The notes beneath the pieces were generated by a model, which was not told the DNA's origin, did not search any database, and worked only from the letters and a program-made list of their open reading frames with translations. Position numbers and translations under genes: made by a program. Shown piece after piece: positions 1 through 6,578 of a stretch of 6,578 nt of DNA; the first letter of the stretch is position 1; every line of letters starts with the position of its first letter. Source of the DNA: a bacterium UBP8_UBA6595 (GTDB taxonomy: Bacteria; Margulisbacteria; Marinamargulisbacteria; UBA6595); the NCBI GenBank assembly GCA_002433595.1, contig DJIL01000015.1:1-6578 (forward strand). The letters run 5' to 3'.

Positions 1-2008
1 CCGCTTGCTTTGCACCCGCTTTTTTTGCTGATGCTTGCTTTGCTGATCGCTTCGCTATAGGTTTTTTAGCCACCTGTTTTTCCGCTGGTTTCTTACGATC
101 AGATTGCGAGCTTGCCGGTTGTTTATTCTCCTTTGGAGCCCGTAATGCTGCTTGCTTTTTCGACCCCCTGCCGACCAGTTCATCCGCTAAGTTTTTAAAC
201 GCCACGGCATCCAACGTCTCTGCCTCCATTAACGCGGTTGATAGCGTCACCAATGCTGCACGATGCGTCACCAATAGCTTTTTAGCTATTATGTAATTTT
301 TTTCTATTAATTGCTGAATGGCTTCATCAATTTGTCGCGATGTTTGATCGGAATAATCTTTGGAATGATCGGAATAATCGCGTCCCAAAAACACATTTTG
401 ACTCTCTCGGCCATACTTGCGGGTACCCAACTCACTCATACCGTACAAACATACATACTGACGAGCCAAATCTGTGGCTCGCTCAATATCGTTGGAGGCT
501 CCCGACGTGATTGTTTTAAACATCAGCTCTTCAGCGATTCGGCCCCCCATTAACACCTGTATTTTCGCCTCAATATCTTCATTAGAAATCAAGTATCGGT
601 CTTCCGTGGGTAACTGAAGCGTATAGCCCAACGCCATACCTCTGGGTAAAATAGTAACTTTATGAACCGGGTCCGTGCCCGGTACTATATGGGCCACTAA
701 GGCATGCCCAACCTCATGGTATGCAATAATCTGTTTTTCTTTGTCATTCATAATGCGAGACTTTCGTTGCGGGCCTGATAACACACGCTCCATGGCAGCT
801 TCTACATGCGTCTGGTCTATTTTTAAGCAATTACCACGAGCGGCTAACAACGCTGCTTCATTGAGCACATTGGCTAAATCAGCGCCGGTGAACCCCGATG
901 TCGCACGCGCTAATACCGATAGCTGGCAATTGGCATCAAATTTTTTACCTTTTGCATGAATCGCTAAAATTGCCTCTCGACCCATTAAATCCGGCTTGTC
1001 CACCACAATTTGCCGATCAAATCGACCCGGACGCAATAACGCTGGGTCTAAAATATCGGGTCGATTGGTGGCTGCAATTACAATAACCCCCTCGTTTTTA
1101 CCAAACCCATCCATTTCAACTAGCAACTGGTTTAGCGTTTGCTCCCGCTCATCATGCCCCCCACCTAGACCCGCACCCCGTTGCCGCCCCACAGCATCAA
1201 TTTCATCTAGAAAAATAATGCTGGGGGATTGTTTTTTTGCTTGTGAAAACAAATCCCGAACCCGTGAAGCCCCCACGCCCACAAACATCTCAACAAAATC
1301 GGACCCTGAAATACTAAAGAATTGAGCATCCGCCTCTCCGGCAACTGCACGCGCCAACAACGTTTTTCCCGTTCCTGGTGACCCCATTAGCAACGCGCCT
1401 TTCGGGATTTTAGCCCCAATTTTAGTGAATTTTTTTGAATCTTTTAGATAATCCACAATTTCACGCAACTCTTCAACGGCTTCATCCGCTCCGGCAACAT
1501 CATTAAACGTTACCGTGTCTTTGGTATCCGTTTGGGGCTTGGCTTTGGTTTTGCCAAACGACATGGCCTGGCTGTTCATGCCTTGCGCTTGCTTAAAAAT
1601 AAAAAACCAAAAAACGGCTATTAATAGAAACGGGAATAGCGCCTGAATTAATAAACCCAGAACCCAACCCGAATCTGATGGGTTCACCGTTACATCGACG
1701 GAATTGGTTTGCAAGGTTGCCATGAGTGCGTCATGCTCAATAAAATAGGCCTTGTAGGTTTCACCCGTTGTCGCCTGTTCAATAATTAACCGTTCTGACG
1801 GGCGAATAACAACCGACTCAACCGCTCCTTGCTTCACATGCTCCAAAAACGTTGTATATGAAATTAAGGGAACCTCTTTCGGTGGAAAAAGATAACTGCT
1901 CACCACTGAAAAAATTACTAACGCAATAAAGAAATACCACAGTCCGGACTTCCAATCCGGACGCTTGCGTTTGGATTCATTATTTGATTTATGTGCTTGC
2001 TTAGCCAT
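1..2008 (-). CDS. ftsH: ATP-dependent zinc metalloprotease FtsH (3' end beyond the window)
   Basis: Inner-membrane AAA+ protease that unfolds and degrades membrane and regulatory proteins as a hexamer. I translated 669 codons without a stop down to the window edge. Order: basic N-terminus, membrane segment about 22-41, periplasmic part about 42-113, membrane segment about 115-138, AAA+ domain from about 165. Walker A is GSPGTGKT at 209-216, Walker B IIFLDE at 264-269, and the second region of homology is around 314-332 with arginine fingers R326 and R329. The zinc site is HEVGH (H431, E432, H435) with D507 in GASND as third ligand. The usual family length is about 610-650; here a Lys/Ala/Gln/Ser-rich tail after about residue 615 makes it longer. 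The ATG at 2008-2006 has no good Shine-Dalgarno sequence but gives the expected FtsH N-terminus. It lies 43 bases after the (6-4) photolyase gene on the same strand. Identity is secure; the tail and the gene's end are not seen in full. Confidence 0.97.
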   Translation of the reverse strand, partial: MAKQAHKSNNESKRKRPDWKSGLWYFFIALVIFSVVSSYLFPPKEVPLISYTTFLEHVKQGAVESVVIRPSERLIIEQATTGETYKAYFIEHDALMATLQTNSVDVTVNPSDSGWVLGLLIQALFPFLLIAVFWFFIFKQAQGMNSQAMSFGKTKAKPQTDTKDTVTFNDVAGADEAVEELREIVDYLKDSKKFTKIGAKIPKGALLMGSPGTGKTLLARAVAGEADAQFFSISGSDFVEMFVGVGASRVRDLFSQAKKQSPSIIFLDEIDAVGRQRGAGLGGGHDEREQTLNQLLVEMDGFGKNEGVIVIAATNRPDILDPALLRPGRFDRQIVVDKPDLMGREAILAIHAKGKKFDANCQLSVLARATSGFTGADLANVLNEAALLAARGNCLKIDQTHVEAAMERVLSGPQRKSRIMNDKEKQIIAYHEVGHALVAHIVPGTDPVHKVTILPRGMALGYTLQLPTEDRYLISNEDIEAKIQVLMGGRIAEELMFKTITSGASNDIERATDLARQYVCLYGMSELGTRKYGRESQNVFLGRDYSDHSKDYSDQTSRQIDEAIQQLIEKNYIIAKKLLVTHRAALVTLSTALMEAETLDAVAFKNLADELVGRGSKKQAALRAPKENKQPASSQSDRKKPAEKQVAKKPIAKRSAKQASAKKAGAKQA
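3..43 (-). repeat. 11-bp direct repeat in the Lys/Ala-rich tail of ftsH
   Basis: The plus-strand word gcttgctttgc occurs at 3-13 and 33-43, a 30-base period. Read on the minus strand it encodes the AKQA parts of the alanine/lysine-rich tail (residues about 656-669 of FtsH). This suggests the tail grew by in-frame duplication of short basic units. The array may continue outside the window. Confidence 0.5.
345..379 (-). repeat. In-frame 21-bp period repeat in ftsH
   Basis: The plus-strand 14-base word tgatcggaataatc is present twice, at 345-358 and 366-379, exactly 21 bases apart. On the minus strand it encodes DYSD twice (residues 544-547 and 551-554), seven residues apart. This is in the loop after the FLGRD motif of the protease domain. 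FtsH proteins normally have one acidic/Tyr-Ser motif at the second position. The perfect nucleotide identity points to a recent small tandem duplication rather than a conserved motif. Confidence 0.6.
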
Positions 2009-2051
2009 TGGTCTTTATATAGTTTAAGCGATATACTCTAAAACAACAACT

Positions 2052-3593
2052 TCAAGCACTGGAATCCATCGGATTTATAGTATGCAAAAACTGTGCGGCA
2101 TCCCGTCGAATAGCCGATTTTTTTTCGTCCCCCATTCGATCGTATGTGTTATACATCATGCCCATTCGGTGGTTGGATTGCAAATGATCCCGATTCCGAG
2201 CGAGAAAGTCCCAATATAAATAATTAAATGGACACGCATTTGGCCCCGTTTTTTCAGCTACTTTGTATCGGCACTGTTGGCAGTAATTGGACATTTTATG
2301 AATGTAACTCCCGCCAGCCGCATACGGTTTGCTCGCCAGATACCCACCATCGGCAAATAAAATCATACCCGTAACATTGGGCAGTTCAACCCATTCGTAC
2401 GCATCCGCATACACAATTAAAAACCAGTCATTGACGGCCTTCGGGTCTAGCCCTGCCAATAACGCAAAGTTCCCCAATACCATGAGCCGCTGAATGTGAT
2501 GGGCATAGGCATTGCGCTTTGTTTCCTGAACACACTGAGCGATGCAATTCATGCCTGTTTTTCCCGTCCAATAAAAATCCGGTAGTGGGCGTGTGGCACC
2601 CAGTGCGTTATTTTGTGCATAATCCGGCATCATCCGCCAATAAATGCCCCGGACATACTCTCGCCACCCCATGATTTGCCGAACAAAACCCTCCACCGCA
2701 TTGAGCGGAGCATCCCCGCGATTATAGGCATCAACCGCTGCCGTGACACACGGTAACGGTTGTAACAACCCACAATTTAAATAAAAACTAATGTGTGAAT
2801 GATACAGCCATGGCTCCCCTTGAATCATGGCATCTTGGTAATCCCCAAAGCGCGGCAATCGATGGGCAATGAAGTCGTCTAAAACAGCCTGAGCTTGGTC
2901 GTGCGTTACCGCCAAGTACATGGGGTCTATATCCCCAAAATGATCCGAAAATCGATCCGCAACCATCGCCATTACCGACTGGGTTATGGCATCGGGCTTG
3001 GTTTGCCAGGGTGGCGGAATCTGGACGCCTGATTTTAGCGGTTTTCGATTATCCGCATCGTAGTTCCACTTCCCGCCTACTGGTTGATCCTCTGCTATTA
3101 GTATGGCATACCGCTTGCGCATCAGCCGATAAAAATACTCCATTCGTAATTGCTTACGCCCCGATGCCCATGCATCAAAAGTCGCTAATGAACATAAAAA
3201 CCGAGTGTCCTCACGAATATCGACCGAAACACCCAGCGCCTGCGCCCATGCCTGAACCTCCACCATCACCCGATAGTCACCCGGATGGGTGACCACAATG
3301 TGATCGCACCCATACTGACGCATCGCCCGCTGAACCTCACCGCGAAACGACCCCGTATTTTTGGGGTCATCCAACGGCGTATAAGCCACTGTATACCCAG
3401 CCGACCGCAACGCATTGGCAAAATGCCGCATCGCTGAGAATAAAAACGCTAATTTCTTTTTATGGTGTTTGACATAGGTGGCTTCATCCCAAACTTCCGC
3501 CATGCACACAACTGTTGTCGCTGGATCGGCACCGGATAACGTGGCAATATCCAACGATAATTGATCACCAAAAATAACACACAGCGTTGTCAT
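2052..3593 (-). CDS. Iron-sulfur bacterial (6-4) photolyase, FeS-BCP / PhrB type
   Basis: Flavoenzyme of the photolyase-related family (DPRP) that reverses (6-4) pyrimidine photoproducts with light. Known members carry FAD, a lumazine antenna (DMRL) and a [4Fe-4S] cluster. The 513-residue product matches the family length. Counting from the chosen start, the cluster cysteines fall at C350, C438, C441 and C454. H366, Y424, D179, D254, W342 and W390 also fall at the numbers I recall for the Agrobacterium PhrB enzyme. H366 is the lesion-protonating histidine, and W342 and W390 are the electron-transfer tryptophans. The ATG at 3593-3591 overlaps the TGA of the CPD photolyase gene (ATGA) and begins MTTLCVIFGDQLS, the typical family N-terminus. 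The frame is open another 45 codons upstream, but that part is a shadow of the preceding gene. A bacterial cryptochrome role is the alternative; the retained H366 favours repair. Confidence 0.95.
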   Translation of the reverse strand: MTTLCVIFGDQLSLDIATLSGADPATTVVCMAEVWDEATYVKHHKKKLAFLFSAMRHFANALRSAGYTVAYTPLDDPKNTGSFRGEVQRAMRQYGCDHIVVTHPGDYRVMVEVQAWAQALGVSVDIREDTRFLCSLATFDAWASGRKQLRMEYFYRLMRKRYAILIAEDQPVGGKWNYDADNRKPLKSGVQIPPPWQTKPDAITQSVMAMVADRFSDHFGDIDPMYLAVTHDQAQAVLDDFIAHRLPRFGDYQDAMIQGEPWLYHSHISFYLNCGLLQPLPCVTAAVDAYNRGDAPLNAVEGFVRQIMGWREYVRGIYWRMMPDYAQNNALGATRPLPDFYWTGKTGMNCIAQCVQETKRNAYAHHIQRLMVLGNFALLAGLDPKAVNDWFLIVYADAYEWVELPNVTGMILFADGGYLASKPYAAGGSYIHKMSNYCQQCRYKVAEKTGPNACPFNYLYWDFLARNRDHLQSNHRMGMMYNTYDRMGDEKKSAIRRDAAQFLHTINPMDSSA

Positions 3594-5017
3594 ATAGACT
3601 CGGCGTTCATCTGCTGAAACGCGGCAAGGGCCGCCGCTCGGGTCTGCGCTAAGTCCACACACGGTTGCGGGTATGTCACCCCCAACTGAATCCCGGCACT
3701 GGCCAATACCGCAGCTGGCGCCGTCCATGGGTGCGCCAAGTATTCGGTAGGCAACGCGGCCAACTCTGGAATATAGCGACGAATATAGGCCCCATCAGGA
3801 TCAAACTTTTGACCCTGAAGCACGGGATTAAAGACTCGAAAATAGGGCGCCGCATCCGACCCGCTGCCCGCCACCCATTGCCAACTGGCACTGTTATTGG
3901 CTGGGTTGGCATCCACCAACGTATCCCAAAACCACCGTTCCCCGTGCCGCCAATGCATCCGGGCATTTTTAACTAAAAACGAGCCGGCAATCATCCGGGG
4001 TCGATTATGCATATATCCCGTTTGCCACAGCTCTCGCATCCCAGCATCCACCATCGGAATTCCCGTTTCGCCCCGCTGCCATAGACGCATTAGCGCGGGG
4101 TCCTCTTGCCAGGGAAACGCATCAAACAGGGGTTGCAAATTTGTGTGTGGTACTGTGGGGTGATGGTGCAACACATAATAGGCAAATTCTCGCCAGCCCA
4201 ACTCGGAACAAAAATGCGCCCGCTGGTTGTTCATGGATTCCGCATACACCGCGTGCCACAACTGATTGGGTGACACCTCCCCAAAATGCAAATGCGGGGA
4301 TAGTCGAGAAACACTAGGATCAGCTGGAAAATCTCGCCGATCTTTATAGTGATCCAACCCCGTATCAACAAAGGCATTAAACCGGCGATGCCCCCCCAAC
4401 TCACCAATATCCCAATGCGGAGCCAGTGCCTGATCCCACCGAATGCGCGGCAATAAGTTTAAGGCATTGATACTGGGCAACGCCATCGAATCCGACTGAT
4501 ACCCACCACCCTGAGGCTCTGGAATGGGGGCTCGCGGTGCCGGTGCAGCCAGGCACCCCCGTTTGTAAAATGGCGTAAATACGCCATACGGCGTGCCATC
4601 GGGCTTCACAATTGTATCGGGCTCCCATAACAACGACCCGCTGTGCACCGAAACCGCAACCCCACGCTCACGAAGGGCATCGGCAACTTGCGCATCCTGC
4701 GCCACCCGCCAAGGGACATACTCTCGGGTCCAGTGCACGGCCGTGATCTGTAGGCGCGTCACGAGATCTACCAAAATAGCGACTGAATCCCCCTTATATA
4801 CCGATAAGGACCCCTTGAGCCGCTGCCGTAAATCCGTCAAGCTATGGTGCAACCACCACCGACTGGCGGCTCCCGGAGCGTGCATGCCTGCAGCGGCATC
4901 ATCTAAAATATAAATAGGCACCACCTGGCCGTGCTTGACTGCCTGAGTTAACGCCGGATTATCCGCTAACCGTAAATCTTGTCGAAACCAGTGAATAGCC
5001 AAGCTGGGCGGACTCAT
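3590..5017 (-). CDS. phrB: Class I CPD photolyase (deoxyribodipyrimidine photo-lyase)
   Basis: Cytosolic flavoenzyme that uses blue/near-UV light to split cyclobutane pyrimidine dimers. At 475 residues it has the usual length. The N-terminal antenna domain (about 1-130) opens with HWFRQDLRLADNPAL; the helical FAD domain covers about 200-470. Aligned by spacing to E. coli PhrB, the flavin-reducing Trp triad is W303, W356 and W379. The substrate-contacting glutamate is E272 in ELGWREF, and M342 (E. coli M345) and the flavin-facing N375 are present, all pointing to CPD repair. The C-terminal run WQWVAGSGSDAAPYFRVFNP is classic for the family. The antenna pigment (folate or deazaflavin) cannot be told from sequence by eye. 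The ATG at 5017-5015 overlaps the DUF2805 stop by 4 bases, and its own TGA overlaps the next ATG by 4 bases, so translation of all three genes is probably coupled. Confidence 0.96.
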   Translation of the reverse strand: MSPPSLAIHWFRQDLRLADNPALTQAVKHGQVVPIYILDDAAAGMHAPGAASRWWLHHSLTDLRQRLKGSLSVYKGDSVAILVDLVTRLQITAVHWTREYVPWRVAQDAQVADALRERGVAVSVHSGSLLWEPDTIVKPDGTPYGVFTPFYKRGCLAAPAPRAPIPEPQGGGYQSDSMALPSINALNLLPRIRWDQALAPHWDIGELGGHRRFNAFVDTGLDHYKDRRDFPADPSVSRLSPHLHFGEVSPNQLWHAVYAESMNNQRAHFCSELGWREFAYYVLHHHPTVPHTNLQPLFDAFPWQEDPALMRLWQRGETGIPMVDAGMRELWQTGYMHNRPRMIAGSFLVKNARMHWRHGERWFWDTLVDANPANNSASWQWVAGSGSDAAPYFRVFNPVLQGQKFDPDGAYIRRYIPELAALPTEYLAHPWTAPAAVLASAGIQLGVTYPQPCVDLAQTRAAALAAFQQMNAESI

Positions 5018-5226
5018 AATTCGTCCGTGCGCATTTTTTTACCATGCTTGGCGGTGCGACCCGATACCCGCTTGCGCCATAATCGAAAACTTGAGGGCTT
5101 TAAATGCGTCCGCATAATCGCAATAACCTCCGGCTCTGAAACACCGGTGGCGGCCTCAATGGCATCAAAAGCAGTTTTGTCGCACCAGGCCATTCCAATA
5201 ATGTCATCGATCATATCTGGATCCAT
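5014..5226 (-). CDS. Small DUF2805 / TIGR03643 family protein
   Basis: A 70-residue protein of unknown function. I recognise the family from the run MRTHLKPSSFRLWRKRVSGR (residues 38-57) and from MDPDMIDDIIGMAW at the start. The middle (about 19-41, FDAIEAATGVSEPEVIAIMR) has the spacing of a helix-turn-helix: Ala, then Gly-Val-Ser turn, then Val/Ile-rich recognition helix. It is followed by a strongly basic stretch (RLWRKR, KHGKK). DNA or RNA binding is therefore plausible but is inference. The ATG at 5226-5224 is 2 bases after the SDR stop. The frame also opens at 5265, but those 13 extra codons lie over the SDR gene and do not match the family start. Its stop overlaps the CPD photolyase start (ATGA). 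From memory, this family is often found beside photolyase genes. Confidence 0.88.
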   Translation of the reverse strand: MDPDMIDDIIGMAWCDKTAFDAIEAATGVSEPEVIAIMRTHLKPSSFRLWRKRVSGRTAKHGKKMRTDEL

Positions 5227-5228
5227 GG

Positions 5229-5948
5229 TTATGGCTGAATAGGCAATCCCTGCCAATCCCAGCACTGGCCCGTATCGGCAGGCGTTAGATTTTCTACCAC
5301 GTTTATTAAGCGTTCAGCCGCATACTTCGCTGTAAACAATTGATCACTGGGGACTCGTGCCTGAAATGGCTTTGACAAGGCACTGTCCACAGTCCCCGGG
5401 TGCAACCCGACAACAATGGCGTGCTTATTCACGCGTTGCATCTCAATAGCCGCTGTTTTTATAATCATATTTAATGCCGACTTAGACGCTCGATACGCAT
5501 ACCACCCCCCCAGGCGATTGTCCGAGATACTCCCCACACGCGCCGATAAGGCCGCAAACACCGACCGATGCGTTGTCGATAGCTTGGGCAAAAAATATTT
5601 CGCTACAAGGGCTGGAACAACCGTGTTGACATGCAACACCCGATTCAAATGGTCCATCGACAGGGCCCCCACTGTTTTTTCTGGCATCAGCCCTCCGTCG
5701 TGCAACATCCCCGTTGCCACAATAACGGCACTCAGCGGGCCATCTTGGGCGGCAGTTTCAGCCGCCTGGGCAATGGAATCCTCATCCGAATAATTAATGC
5801 TATGGGCATGGGCACGGGGCACCGTATCGCGCAGGCTCTGTCGCGAAAACAGGTGCACCGTAACCGCCGGATACTGCGCGGCGTACCCATGAGCCAACGC
5901 TTGACCAATAGCACCGGATGCACCAACAATTGCAATAGTCTTTGACAT
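5229..5948 (-). CDS. Short-chain dehydrogenase/reductase, C-factor (CsgA)-like
   Basis: NAD(P)-dependent oxidoreductase of the classical SDR fold, 239 residues, probably cytosolic; the substrate is unknown. The nucleotide-binding glycine motif is GASGAIG at 9-15, the structural Asn is N108 in HVNT, and the catalytic set is S140, Y152 and K156 (YRASK). An arginine (R36) right after the second strand favours NADPH, by family rule. The sequence ARVGSISDNRLGGWYAYRASKSALN region (residues about 136-160) resembles proteins annotated as C-factor/CsgA-like. The ATG at 5948-5946 follows a TAAGG Shine-Dalgarno by 5 bases. The stop lies 2 bases before DUF2805, making this the first gene of the light-repair cluster. 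Its job there is unclear: reduction of a photodamage product or of a cofactor precursor would fit, but neither is shown. Confidence 0.93.
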   Translation of the reverse strand: MSKTIAIVGASGAIGQALAHGYAAQYPAVTVHLFSRQSLRDTVPRAHAHSINYSDEDSIAQAAETAAQDGPLSAVIVATGMLHDGGLMPEKTVGALSMDHLNRVLHVNTVVPALVAKYFLPKLSTTHRSVFAALSARVGSISDNRLGGWYAYRASKSALNMIIKTAAIEMQRVNKHAIVVGLHPGTVDSALSKPFQARVPSDQLFTAKYAAERLINVVENLTPADTGQCWDWQGLPIQP

Positions 5949-5953
5949 CGATA

Positions 5954-5958
5954 CCTTA
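5954..5958 (-). promoter_or_regulatory. Ribosome binding site of the SDR gene
   Basis: Minus-strand TAAGG, 5 bases before the ATG at 5948. It is the only clear Shine-Dalgarno site at a gene start in the window. The two downstream ATGA overlaps and the 2-base gap suggest that ribosomes loaded here feed the whole cluster. It supports the ATG at 5948 as the true start. Confidence 0.55.
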
Positions 5959-6042
5959 GTGTAGCATACCCGGATTTAACCCTGTGGCTTCGCTATTTCG
6001 GTTCGTTTAAAAATGTATTAACTGGCTTTGCCCTATGATTTT

Positions 6043-6578
6043 CTAGTTTCTTACCAATAACCCTAGCGCTAGGGCAGTGACACCAACAACCCCATTAGAG
6101 GCACCACGATGTGCTCCAGATGCGTCTTGGAATGATGAGGTTGTTGAGGCTGTTGAGGCTGGTGAAGCATTGGGACGTGGCTGCTCACCTGGCCTCGGAT
6201 CACAATACACGGGAATCCATAGACCAGAATCTTCGAATTTTTTTATACTATCTCTCAAAGCCTCACAAACTGCGGATTCATTCACGCCATTCGTTTCGGT
6301 TGGACCGGCTTGGATAATTTCCATAATTTTTTTTAAAATAATTTTAGCGCCCAATACTGTATGTTCATCAATACCCTTCCTGTTGGCGAAGGCTGCAAAA
6401 TCGTCAATATCGCCTTGGTCTTGGGCTTGGCTATCGTAAACTTGAAATTCAGTAAAAGTCTTATTATCAGAAACTGTATCAGCATCTGCAATATAAATTA
6501 ATTTTCCATCAACTTGCAATATATATTCGGGACCACTTCCTTCATTCGTTGATTCATACATTAAAATATTAGCGTCTG
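6043..6578 (-). CDS. Unrecognised protein with C-terminal membrane anchor (5' end beyond the window)
   Basis: I do not recognise this family. The frame is open from the window edge to the TAG at 6045-6043, giving 177 residues. The first ATG (6561) has no Shine-Dalgarno and five in-frame codons precede it, so the true start is probably upstream. Numbered from that Met, residues 1-85 are acidic and probably globular. Two cysteines, C99 and C120, could pair. About 121-157 is a Pro/Ser/Thr/Ala-rich linker partly built from 9-base repeats. About 157-170 (GVVGVTALALGLLV) is a short hydrophobic helix ending in RN. Globular part, flexible linker, C-terminal helix and a terminal basic residue fit a tail-anchored or surface-sorted protein. 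No LPXTG or PEP-CTERM motif is visible. Base composition is visibly more AT-rich than the photolyase cluster, and the 94-base gap downstream suggests a separate unit. Coding nature is likely but not certain. Confidence 0.65.
   Translation of the reverse strand, partial: DANILMYESTNEGSGPEYILQVDGKLIYIADADTVSDNKTFTEFQVYDSQAQDQGDIDDFAAFANRKGIDEHTVLGAKIILKKIMEIIQAGPTETNGVNESAVCEALRDSIKKFEDSGLWIPVYCDPRPGEQPRPNASPASTASTTSSFQDASGAHRGASNGVVGVTALALGLLVRN
6133..6168 (-). repeat. Four degenerate 9-bp tandem units in the Ser/Thr/Ala linker
   Basis: Read on the minus strand the units are GCTTCACCA, GCCTCAACA, GCCTCAACA and ACCTCATCA, encoding ASP, AST, AST and TSS in frame. The two central copies are identical. 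They form the flexible linker of the C-terminally anchored protein. Such a short coding repeat can gain or lose units without a frameshift, so linker length may vary between strains. Confidence 0.7.

Noticed and set aside
996..1325. Plus-strand frames antisense to the ftsH AAA+ domain
   Set aside because: The minus-strand translation over this stretch holds Walker A, Walker B and the second region of homology; the plus-strand products look like noise.
2016..2045. Possible ftsH promoter with TATATA near 2016-2021 and TTGTTT upstream
   Set aside because: Transcription would begin almost at the ATG, giving a leaderless mRNA; AT-rich words like this arise by chance, so I do not call it.
3594..3728. 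45-codon N-terminal extension of the (6-4) photolyase reading frame
   Set aside because: It lies wholly inside the 3' end of the CPD photolyase gene, has no family similarity, and the Met at 3593 gives the exact residue numbering of known PhrB-type enzymes.
3676..3966. 96-codon minus-strand frame inside the CPD photolyase gene
   Set aside because: Different frame over a region whose photolyase reading is clearly conserved; the product has no recognisable domain.
5416..5793. 125-codon plus-strand frame antisense to the SDR gene
   Set aside because: Antisense shadow of a well-supported SDR; Cys/Arg/Ser-rich, low-quality sequence with no motif.
5958..5968. Promoter -10 candidates (TATGCT, or TACACT with an upstream TG) before the SDR gene
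   Set aside because: No convincing -35 lies 16-18 bases upstream, and a start about 7 bases downstream would fall within or after the TAAGG ribosome site, leaving it out of the mRNA.
50..5996. Shared 9-base word cttcgctat at about 50-58 and 5988-5996
   Set aside because: Too short to mean more than chance in a window of this size, and one copy is explained by ftsH coding sequence.
5949..6042. Possible transcription terminator between the membrane-anchored protein gene and the SDR gene
   Set aside because: I found only short, poor inverted pairs and no GC-rich stem followed by a T-run on the minus strand.

Overview
The window reads almost entirely on the minus strand. It looks like chromosomal DNA of a Gram-negative bacterium. 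The photolyase pair, the short-chain dehydrogenase and the small DUF2805 protein form a set I associate with Proteobacteria and other light-exposed aquatic bacteria. No feature fixes the genus, so this is inference. There are no tRNA or rRNA genes, insertion sequences or CRISPR arrays, and no gap between genes longer than 100 bases.

Layout in the direction of transcription (high to low coordinates): (1) 6578-6043, the 3' part of an unrecognised, more AT-rich gene whose product ends in a Ser/Thr/Pro-rich linker and a C-terminal hydrophobic helix. (2) A 94-base gap. (3) 5948-2052, a tightly packed four-gene cluster: an SDR oxidoreductase, a 70-residue DUF2805/TIGR03643 protein, a class I CPD photolyase and an iron-sulfur (6-4) photolyase. 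The junctions are +2 bases, a 4-base ATGA overlap and another 4-base ATGA overlap, so one mRNA with coupled translation is very likely. (4) A 43-base gap. (5) 2008-1, ftsH, the membrane-bound AAA+ zinc protease. It is intact through its protease domain and continues past the window edge with an unusual Lys/Ala-rich tail.

Together the two photolyases cover both main UV lesions in DNA, cyclobutane dimers and (6-4) photoproducts. Every catalytic, flavin-reduction and iron-sulfur residue I could place by alignment from memory is present. The SDR and DUF2805 proteins are the unexplained partners at the head of the cluster. DUF2805 looks like a small helix-turn-helix protein with a basic C-terminal half. 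FtsH directly downstream could link DNA photorepair to membrane protein quality control, but that link rests only on gene order.
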